Shown piece by piece: positions 37,281-45,511 of a DNA stretch of 55,207 nt (the stretch's first letter is position 1; each line of letters opens with the position of its first letter). The stretch is from Nemertoderma westbladi. Its lineage: Eukaryota; Xenacoelomorpha; Nemertodermatida; Nemertodermatidae. Position numbers and translations under genes: made by a program. Below the pieces are notes generated by a model. The model ran no database searches, was not told the DNA's origin, and saw only the letters and a program-made list of their open reading frames with translations. The stretch covers positions 1 through 55,207 of the forward strand of contig JAUCBJ010008241.1 of assembly GCA_032718475.1 (NCBI GenBank). The letters run 5' to 3'.

Positions 37281-37777
37281 AGTGGGGGTTGGGGGGGTGC
37301 TTTTTTGCCGAGTCAGCTCTCGGGGCAAATACCACACCCTGGTTTGCCATTCCACAGGGTGGGTGTCGCAATGGAGTCAGATATGAGGCCCATCACCCAT
37401 ATCTACTCTGGCGCACATGACCCACCATTGGCTGTTGCAGCTCATCTGCTGGGTCATGCCCTGTACCCTTGCTGCCAGGTGCAGGTCGCAGTGAAGTGCT
37501 CTCAGAGTGGACATGAGAACACTCTGCTCCTGACTAGCCATTGGTAGATCACCATCTGCCTGGTCAGGCCATATACCCCTGCAGCCAAGTATATGGGTCC
37601 TTAATCCAGGACCAAGGGCGTCCTTATCCCAGAACGAAGGGGGTCCTAGTTACAGGACCAGATTTGCCCTAGTAAGAGGGTCTATGCAGCTACAGGTGGC
37701 ACCTCCTTTATGCTGCATGGAGGTGGCAAGTTTTCTTGATCAATGACCTAGAATACCTGACCTGACCGCACACAATC
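37281..37777 (-). promoter_or_regulatory. 5' leader of copy E, highly structured
   Basis: About 497 nt precede the ATG. The region is less AT-rich than its surroundings and holds several perfect short stems: CCATATA/TATATGG (37568-37595), and the interleaved pairs CACCTCC/GGAGGTG and ATGCAGC/GCTGCAT (37684-37725). A leader of this kind would normally hold an internal promoter and RNA structures needed for translation or retrotransposition. The promoter itself is not recognisable from sequence. No upstream coding frame is supported. Confidence 0.6.
37684..37725 (-). other. Potential H-type pseudoknot in the leader of copy E
   Basis: Reading the RNA sense, CACCTCC (37725-37719) is followed directly by ATGCAGC (37718-37712). 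Five bases later comes GGAGGTG (37706-37700), and nine bases later GCTGCAT (37690-37684). The two perfect 7-bp pairings are interleaved, which defines an H-type pseudoknot. The first connecting loop is zero nucleotides, so one closing pair would probably have to open. Function is unknown. Confidence 0.55.
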
Positions 37778-40700
37778 GTCTGTGTCACACAATACTCTAT
37801 ACCTGTGTCACACAATACTATCAGCTTGTGTCATACAATATACTCTGTCTGTGTCACACAATACTCTCTGCCTGTGTCATACAATACTCTCTACCTGTGT
37901 CACACAATACTATCAGCTTGTGTCACACAATACTAACAGCTTGTGTCACACAATACTATCAGCTTGTGTCACACATTACTATCAGCTTCTGTCATACAAT
38001 ACTCTATGTCTCTGTCACACAATAATATCAGCTTGTGTCGCACAATACTCTCTGCCTGTGTCACACAATACTATCAGTTTGTGTCATACAATACTCTCTG
38101 TCTGTGTTACATAATACTCTCTACCAGTGTCACACAATACTATCAGCTTGTGGCACACAATACTATCAGCTTGTGTCATACAATACTCTCTGTCTGTGTG
38201 ACAGAATACTATTAGCTTGTGTCACACAATACTATCAGCTTGTGTCACGCAATACTCTCTGTCTGTGTCACACAATACTCTCTGAGTGTGTGACTCAATA
38301 CTCTCTGCCTGTGTCACACAATACTATCAGAGGTGTCACACAATACTATCTGCCTGTGTCACACAATACTCTCAGAGTGTGTGACTCAATACTCTCCGCC
38401 TGTGTCACACGATACTATCAGTTTGTGTCATACAATACTCTCCGTCTGTGTTACACAATACTCTCTACCAGTGTCACACAATACTATCAGCTTGTGGCAC
38501 ACAATACTATCAGCTTGTGTCATACAATACTATCAGCTTGTGTCACGCAATACTCTCTGTCTGTGTCACACAATACTCTCTGAGTGTGTGACTCAATACT
38601 CTCTGCCTGTGTCACACAATACTATCAGATGTGTCACACAATACTATCAGCTTGTGGCACACAATACTATCAGCTTGTGTCATACAATACTCTCTGTCTG
38701 TGTCACAGAATACTATCAGCTTGTGTCACGCAATACTCTCTGTCCGTGTCACACAATACTCTTTGAGTGTGTGACTCAATGCTCTCTGCCTGTGCCACAC
38801 GATACTATCAGCTTGTGTCATACAATATTCTCTGCCTGTGTCACACAATACTATGAGCTTGTGTCACGCAATACTCTCTGTCTGTGTCACACAATACTAT
38901 CAGCTTGTGTCACGCAATACTATCAGCTTGTGTCATACAATACTCTCTGTCTGTGTCACACAATATTCTCCGCCTGTGTCACACAAGACGCTCTGCTTGT
39001 GTCACACAATATTCTCTGCCTGTGTCACACAATACTCTCTGCCTGTGACACACAATACGCTCTGTTTGTGTCACACAATATTCTCTGCCTGTGTCACACA
39101 ATACTCTCTGAGTGTGTGACTCAATACTCTCTGCCTGTATCGCACAATACTCTCAGAGTGTGTGACTCAATACTCTCTGCCTGTGTCACACAATACTATC
39201 AGCTTGTGCCACACAATACTAACAGCTTGTGTCACACAATACTATCAGCTTGTGTCACACATTACTATCGGCTTCTGTCATACAATACACTCTGTCTCTG
39301 TCACACAATAATATCAGCTTGTGTCGCACAATACTCTCTGCCTGTGTCACACAATACTATCAGTTTGTGTCATACAATACTCTCTGTCTGTGTTACATAA
39401 TACTCTCTACCAGTGTCACACAATACTATCAGCTTGTGGCACACAATACTATCAGCTTGTGTCATACAATACTCTCTGTCTGTGTGACAGAATACTATCA
39501 GCTTGTGTCACACAATACTATCAGCTTGTGTCACGCAATACTCTCTGTCTGTGTCACACAATACTCTCTGAGTGTGTGACTCAATACTCTCTGCCTGTGT
39601 CGCACAATACTCTCAGAGTGTGTGACTCAATACTCTCTGCCTGTGTCACACAATACTATCAGCTTGTGCCACACAATACTCTCTGAGTGTGTGACTCAAT
39701 ACTCCCTGCCAGTGTCACACAATACTATCAGCTTGTGTCACGCAATACTCTCTGTCTGTGTCACACAATACTCTCTGAGTGTGTGACTCAATACTCTCTG
39801 CCTGTGTCGCACAATACTCTCAGAGTGTGTGACTCAATACTCTCTGCCTGTGTCGCACAATACTATCAGCTTGTGCCACACAATACTCTCTGAGTGTGTG
39901 ACTCAATACTCCCTGCCAGTGTCACACAATACTATCAGCTTCTGTCACACAATACTCTCTACCTGTGCCACACAATACTCTCTGAGTGTGTGACTCAATA
40001 CTCTCTACCTGTTTCACACAATACTATCAGCTTGTGTGATACAATACTCTCTCTCTGTGTCACGCAATACTCTCTGCCTGTGTCACACAATGCAATCAGC
40101 TTGTGTCACACAATACTATCAGCTTGTGTCACACAATACTATCAGCTTGTGTCACACAATACTATCAGCTTGTGTCACACAATACTATCAGCTTGTGTCA
40201 CACAATACTATCAGCTTGTGCCACACAATACCATCAGCTTGTGTCACACAATACTCTTGCTTGTGTCACACAATACTCTCTGCCTGTGTCACTAAATACT
40301 ATCAGCTTGTGTCACACAATACTATCAGCTTGTGTCATACAATAATCTCTGTCTGTGTCACACAATACTATCAGCTTGTGTCACACATTACTATCAGCTT
40401 GTGTCACACAATACTCTCTACCTGTGCCACACAATACTCTCTGAGTGTGTGACTCAATAATCTCTGCCTGTGTCACACAATACTATAAGCTTGTCTCACA
40501 CAATACTATCAGCTTGTGTCACACAATACTCTCTACCTGTGCCACACAATACTCTCTGAGTGTGCGACTCAATAATCTCTGCCTGTGTTACACAATACTA
40601 TGAGCTTGTGTCACACAATACTATCAGCTTGTGTCACACAATACTATCAGCTTGTGTCACACAATACTCTCTACCTGTGCCACACAATACTCTCTGAGTG

Positions 40701-41793
40701 TGTGACTCAATACTCTCTGCCTGTGTCACACAATACTATCAGCTTGTGTCATACAATACTCTCTGTCTGTGTTACACAATATTCTCTGCCGTGTCACACA
40801 ATACTATCAGCTTGTGTCACACAATCCACTCTGCTTGTGTCACACAATACTATCAGCTTGTGTCATACAATACTCTCTTTCTGTGTCACACAATATTCTC
40901 TGCCGTGTCACACAATACTATCAGCTTGTGTCACACAATACTATCAGCTTCTGTCACACAATACTATCAGCATGTGCCACACAATACGCCCTGCCTGTGT
41001 CACACAATCCTCTCTCCTCTCTACTTATGTCACACAATACTCTCAACCTGTGCCACACAATACTCTCTGCCTGTGTCACACAATCCTCTCTGCTTGTGTC
41101 ACAGAATACTTTCTCTGTGTATCACACAATACTCTCTACCTGTGTCACACAATACTATCAGCTTGTGTCACACAATACTATCAGCTTGTGTCACACAATA
41201 CTCCCTACCTGTGTCACACAATACTATCAGCTTCTCTCACACAATACTATCAGCTTGCGTCACACAATACTATCAGCTTGTGTCACACAATCCTCTCTGC
41301 TTGTGTCACAGAATACTCTCTCTCTGTGTCACACAATACTCTCTACCTGTGCCATACAATACTATCAGCTTGTGTCACACAATACTCTCTACCTGTGTCA
41401 CACAATACTCTCTGCCTGTGTCACACAATACTATCAGCTTCTCTCACACAATACTATCAGCTTGTGTCACACAATACTCTCTGCCTGTGTCACACAATAC
41501 TCTGCCTGTGCCACACAATACTCTATGTCTGTGTCACACAATACTCTCTGTCTGTGTCTCACAATACTCTCTACCTGTGCCACACATTACTCTCTGCCTA
41601 TGCCACACAATACTTTCTGTTTGTGTCACACAATTATCTCTACCTGTGTCACACAATACTCTCTGCCTGTGTCACACAATACTCTATACCTGTGTCACAC
41701 AATACTCTCTACCTGTGTCACACAATACTCTCTGTCTGTGTCACAATACTTTCTGCCTGTGTCACACAATACTCTCTGCCTGTGTCACACTGT
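37778..41793. repeat. 23-bp satellite array, segment 7
   Basis: Satellite resumes at the right target duplication of copy E. It contains another higher-order block (about 40740-41640) comparable to 2160-3060 and 28730-29560. Some units are irregular, for example CTCTCTCCTCTCTAC near 41020. Units become more divergent toward the right edge. No gene is supported. Confidence 0.95.
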
Positions 41794-41797
41794 CCTG

Positions 41798-42017
41798 TGC
41801 CCAAGAAGGGCAACCTAACACTCTACGGTTCTTTTCGGGGAATCTCATTAATCTCGATTGCTGCAAAGCTATACAATATATTTATATTAAATCGCATCAG
41901 GGATCCTATTGAGAGACTGCTCCGTGGAAATCAGATTGGGTTCCGTAAAGGTCGTGGGACCATGGAGCACATTTGGGCGCTTAAAAGGATAATTGATGAG
42001 CTATCAAAAAAGAAAGA
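41798..42017 (+). pseudogene. Old internal fragment of the RTE-like reverse transcriptase (F)
   Basis: About 218 bp match residues 625-697 of the full protein (PKKGNLTLYGSFRGISL to the ELSKKKD region). By eye there are roughly a dozen substitutions, for example NIFILNRI for NRILLNRI and MEHIWALKRIIDEL for MEPILALRRIIEEL. That is more divergence than any of the copies A to E show. Both ends are abrupt inside satellite and there is no 3' TAG tail. The satellite is open in the same frame on both sides, so a 490-codon frame (40585-42057) passes straight through; this is considered fortuitous. Confidence 0.85.
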
Positions 42018-42327
42018 TTCACAATACTCTCTGCCTGTGACACACAATACTCTCTGAGTGTGTGACTCAATGCTCGCTATCTGAGTCACACAATACTCTT
42101 TGCCTGTGTCACATAATGCCCTCTGCCTGTGTCACACAATATTATCTGCCTGTGTCACACAATACTCTGCCTGTGTCACACAATACTCTCTACCTGTGTC
42201 ACGCAATACTCTCTGCTTGTGTCACACAATACTATCAGCTTGTGTCACACAATACTCTCTACCTGTGTCACGCAATACTCTCAGCCTGTGTCACACAATA
42301 CACTCTGCCTGTGTCACACAATACTCT
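42018..42327. repeat. 23-bp satellite array, segment 8 (right boundary)
   Basis: These are the last satellite units, more variable than those in the interior (CTATCTGAGTC, CATAATGCCCTC). The array stops at about 42327, directly against retrotransposon fragment G, and does not reappear in the remaining 13 kb. Confidence 0.92.
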
Positions 42328-42413
42328 GACATCCCCATTGGTGATATAATATTCCAAGAGGTCTTGTCTGCTTCAAAGCTCATTAAAACCAATAGGGCAT
42401 TCGGGGTTAATGA
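42328..42413 (+). pseudogene. Divergent fragment of an RTE-like protein linker (G)
   Basis: A stretch of about 86 bp translates as DIPIGDIIFQEVLSASKLIK followed by TNRAFGVND. It aligns with residues 556-583 of copy E (DIPIGDISFAEVKAAAKSIK, TNRASGVDG). The divergence is much higher than for fragment F, so it is either a very old copy or a related subfamily. It sits exactly at the satellite boundary. The frame ends soon after in unrelated sequence. Confidence 0.65.
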
Positions 42414-43224
42414 TGATTTAAGAGAATGAATTTTTTCACTTGTTTTGGGCTTTATCAACAAGATACTTATTTTCTACAAACTCCGAGTATGCCAAGGTTG
42501 TGGAAAAGAATTTGTGTGATCAGATACATCAACTGGAATTTGATTGGACTCATAACTTGTTGTAGCACATTAGGGCACAGAATCTGACGGATTCTTTGCG
42601 AATTTCGCACGTTTCCGAAAAATGCGCAATATTTTGAAAAACTATATAATTTAATTTTTTCTCCTATTTTATTCCCTTCGGGACGCTGTTTTTAACCCTT
42701 TGCGTACCAAAGAGAAATTACATAAATTTTTACTGCCAAGGACCAAAAAAATTATATTTGATAAGACCAAGGTTTATTTTCTTGTCGTACCAGAGATTTT
42801 TATATAAAGAGGATAAGGGCAATTCCATAGGTTTGGAGTCGTTTCATAATCGGTTGGAATTTATGTCTCCTATAACCCAAATTTACTGAATTTTTCAAAT
42901 CTGGCAAAAAATTCAAGTTTGGGGTAAAATAACATCAATAAAATGTACTATATGTAAGACTTACTCGAGTTATAAAATTGAGTAGACAAAAGTGAATTAT
43001 TTAAAATATACATATCTTTGTTAATTATTTGCGTATTGCCACAAAACTAGATAGCCAGCAAGCTGGCTTTAAACGAACCTGCCCCTCAAACCATTCCCCT
43101 GAGTGAGCAAAAATGAAAACACGAAAATTGCATCAACTCAACGATATAAACACCAGCTGCTGGTACTCATGAGGGCCTAGTAAGCTACTACTATTGATTG
43201 AATGGATAGGCCCAAACTGCACAG
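42414..43224. other. AT-rich unique sequence, no feature recognised
   Basis: No coding frame of interest, RNA gene or tandem repeat is apparent. A TTAA followed by CCCTTTGCGTACC at about 42693 resembles the end of piggyBac-type elements, but no matching inverted end was found. The segment ends at an (AAT)n tract that belongs to the next element. Confidence 0.6.
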
Positions 43225-43417
43225 AAGTAATAAAAATAATAATAATAATAATAATTCAAATTTATTTATCACCTTTCTGGGCATTTTTCAAGGTGCTTAA
43301 AAACTGACATAATATGTACAGTAAAAACAATATATAATGAAATAAAATTATTGATAGAGTTAGATATAGTAGGGGTTAATGATTAATGATTATATTCTTT
43401 AGTAAAAAAGTGCGTTT

Positions 43418-43771
43418 TCAGTTTTGATTAAAAGATGTTAATGATGGGGCTAACCGCACCTCCCGAGGTAACGCGTTCCACAATCGAGGGGCCGCCACTG
43501 AAAAATCACGTCTGCCGTAATTTTCCAAGGAATAACGCGGTGCCACCAATAGACAATCTTCTTTTGAGCGTAGGTTGCGTTCGGGGTTATATCTCTTTAT
43601 AAGGTCACATAAATAACCGGGTGCTAGGCCATGTAAACATTTGTAGGTCATCAAAACAATTTTAAATTCTATGCCTCGGTGTATTGGGAGCCAGTGTAAT
43701 TCTTTTAGTATAGGTCTGATGTGTTCACGCTTTTTTACGTTCTTTAACAATCTCGCTGCAGAATTTTGCAC
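43418..43771 (-). pseudogene. C-terminal domain of an L2/CR1-like reverse transcriptase
   Basis: This 117-codon frame holds the typical L2/CR1 C-terminal signature: QNSAARLLKN, HIRPILKELHWLPI, YKCLHGLAPGYL, YNPERNLRSKEDCLLVAPR, FSVAAPRLWNALP. The expected continuation after SLTSF is read in another frame (IKTENALFY), so a single-base indel lies near 43430. It has no catalytic residues. Confidence 0.8.
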
Positions 43772-43781
43772 ATATTGTAAT

Positions 43782-44060
43782 TTATTTATATAATTTCGAG
43801 GGCAAACCGTAGTATAATGAATTGTTATTATCCAACTTACTCGTCACTAATGCATGAATTAACGTTTCCAAATCTTGTTTCGATAAGTATTTTTTTTCTT
43901 TATTTGCGAAGATGAATGAATGCTTCTCTGTTTCAGTCCCGTGAAACTGCCTGTAGGCACTCTGCATAGGGTCCCATAGATCATTCAAATTCAAATGTTT
44001 ACTTAATTGTTGAGCTACTACTCTCTTAGTTAATTTAGATATAAATAGAAGATTCGACAC
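43782..44060 (-). pseudogene. N-terminal reverse transcriptase segment joined to a thumb remnant
   Basis: The 92-codon frame begins MSNLLFISKLTKRVV, the fingers block of an L2/CR1-like reverse transcriptase. After FHGTETEKHSF it jumps to LSKQDLETLIHALVTSKLDN, which normally lies several hundred residues downstream. This is a deletion scar. The frame ends near 43782, and the C-terminal domain continues in another frame at 43771. Confidence 0.75.
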
Positions 44061-44202
44061 GGGCCTAAAGTTCTTAAGTATCTCTGGGTCTAGTCTTCTT
44101 TAATACTGGGGCGAAGCAGGACCTTATCGTCCCTGGAACTTTATCGCCCCTGTAAATTGCATTTTTCTTGGGAACTTATCGCCCCCCTGTTCTGAGTTTT
44201 TA

Positions 44203-44333
44203 ATAACTTATTACAGCCTCTTTGAACAATGTAGGTAGCGGTAGCAGTTGCTAGCCTCTTTGAACAATGTAGGTACGGTAGCAGTTGCTAGGTAGCGGTA
44301 GCAGTTGCTAGGTAGCGGTAGCAGTTGCTAGTG
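44203..44333. repeat. Small tandem repeat around GGTAGCGGTAGCAGTTGCTA
   Basis: Two units of about 38 bp (CCTCTTTGAACAATGTAGG then TAGCGGTAGCAGTTGCTAG) are followed by two shorter 20-bp units consisting of only the second half. The nested structure suggests slippage within an earlier duplication. Surrounding sequence from 44106 to 44202 and after 44334 shows no gene. Confidence 0.85.
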
Positions 44334-44935
44334 ATACAGTTATTATGTGTTATTATCGGCAGTAATAATTCAATGGAAACCTTTACTATTCGAGTTGGTA
44401 AAGGATCACGAGGGCTAGAGACTTAGATTTGGAATCTCTTATTAGTCACATTAGCCAACACCTCCCCCCTTAATCTCCTCCCTCGGCTTGTGTTTGAAAG
44501 AGTATCCTGAAAGGTATACATTTTGACACATAAAATCGATATATATAAAAGTAATTTTTAATTTACTCAATTCTAGAATAATCAGGAAGCGCCTCGGCCA
44601 AACTAACCGTCATATCGTCGCACCTACAACCGCCCACGGCAAACTTTCTACTGCCTCACCGACTGCAGCTGTAAATATAAAACATAAATTTTTATAGATT
44701 GACATCTTTATTAGGTTGTGCTATTCAGAAATGCACGTCGTTTGGAGTGATCCAGAAATAGCTATATAGTAGGGCATAAATCAACGAATGTGGGTTACTT
44801 GCATTATTGATCCTCACTAGCTAGAGTAGAGAAAGTTGTGAAAGCTGGAAGAAATTATTTCATAAACTCCCTTCAGAGGGCCACTAAAGTTGTTTTCCAA
44901 TTGCAGAGCATTTTGGTAACTAACTAACTATAAAC
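44334..44935. other. Unique sequence, no feature recognised
   Basis: AT-rich sequence without a credible coding frame on either strand and without a tandem repeat. No RNA gene is recognisable. Confidence 0.55.
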
Positions 44936-45410
44936 AAATCGCTGACCGAGGGGCAAACCAATTGCTTGGCAGAAAATGGATTCATTAGCCAAGTGTCGCC
45001 CATCAGTTCAGATAATCAAAATGTTTTCTATGTTATGTTAGAATGCTAAGAAAATTATTAGGAAACAATTTCATATCATCCTCGAATGAAAGCCTTACCG
45101 TGCCACTGTGATCCTTACTTTTACGTCAACCGATTAGCCAATGACAGAGCAGAAATCAGTTGGCTAAGGGGTCTTGATAAAGTGCCATGTAGGGGCAAAC
45201 CAAGTGCTTGGAAGGGAATGGATTCAGTCGCCAAATAACATCCGATCGGTTCATATCTAAACATTTTTATCGTGTATAACTATAAAAAAGAATTATATTC
45301 CCATTGCAGAATGAAATCGAGATCTTGGATGTTACTTCGTTTTACATCAACCGATTAGCCAATCAGAGATCAGGTTGTTTAATGATGGTCCTAGAGTACA
45401 TTTCGTAGCC
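44936..45410. repeat. Two diverged tandem units of about 225-240 bp
   Basis: GGGGCAAACCAA and the following GCTTGG...AATGGATTCA occur at about 44949 and 45192. The downstream phrase ACCGATTAGCCAAT occurs at about 45128 and 45351. The order of shared phrases is the same in both, indicating an old tandem duplication with indels. Confidence 0.7.
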
Positions 45411-45511
45411 AACACCCTCCCTACAACGGTCATCCATCTTCACTGCGTGTTTGCAACGTCAAATTATTTGAAATGTGCAGAAATTTTGTGTGATTAGATA
45501 GAATAGAATGA

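Larger units (their letters stand above)
34012..37777 (-). mobile_element. RTE-like non-LTR retrotransposon, copy E (apparently full length, 3.77 kb)
   Basis: This is the only copy with a leader, a complete endonuclease and a complete reverse transcriptase. In the sense direction (minus strand) it has about 497 nt of leader, one 1075-codon frame, and about 41 nt of 3' UTR ending (TAG)4. An 11-bp direct repeat GTCTGTGTCAC flanks it (34001-34011 and 37778-37788). Deleting the element restores the satellite phrase that is intact at about 33340-33435. A single frame, a very short 3' UTR and a short-repeat tail are typical of RTE elements; the group assignment is inferred. The first ten sense-strand bases resemble satellite (CACACAAT in plus), so the exact 5' base is uncertain by about 10. 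Confidence 0.93.
43225..44105 (-). mobile_element. Decayed L2/CR1-like non-LTR retrotransposon, internally deleted
   Basis: In the minus strand the right part encodes LDPEILKNF, RPVSNLLFISKLTKRVVAQQ and WDPMQSAYRQFHGTETE, the start of an L2/CR1-type reverse transcriptase. The left part encodes its C-terminus (QNSAARLLKNVKKREHI, LHWLPIHRGIEFKI, APRLWNALPREVR). Between them GTETE is followed within about 20 residues by DLETLIHALVTSKLDNNN, so the catalytic domains, including the YADD region, are missing. Frameshifts occur near 44080 and near 43430. The 3' end resembles L2-type tails (CACCTTGAAAAATGCCCAG, then (ATT)n at 43230-43256). Clade assignment rests on recognised family motifs. Confidence 0.85.

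Noticed and set aside
37281-37355. N-terminal extension of copy E starting at GTG (25 extra residues)
   Set aside because: GTG starts are not expected for this eukaryotic element, and the ATG at 37280 gives a protein of normal length.
37730-37777. HDV-like self-cleaving ribozyme at the 5' end of copy E
   Set aside because: A pseudoknot is present nearby, but the catalytic core pattern could not be traced by eye. It is left as a test, not a call.
1-42327. Dozens of long plus-strand open frames with repeating CHTILSACVTQYY-type peptides
   Set aside because: They are explained by a stop-free 23-bp unit read in all three frames. The same peptide appears in every frame, with no start context, introns or non-repeat domain.
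1-42327. Possible CRISPR array from evenly spaced short repeats
   Set aside because: The units are head-to-tail with no unique spacers, the context is eukaryotic, and no cas genes are present.
1-42327. Centromeric satellite
   Set aside because: The size and higher-order structure would fit, but nothing in the sequence shows centromere function, and 23 bp is an unusual unit for it.
42690-42800. piggyBac-type end (TTAA followed by CCCTTTGCGTACC)
   Set aside because: No matching inverted end or transposase was found downstream. A single short match is not sufficient.
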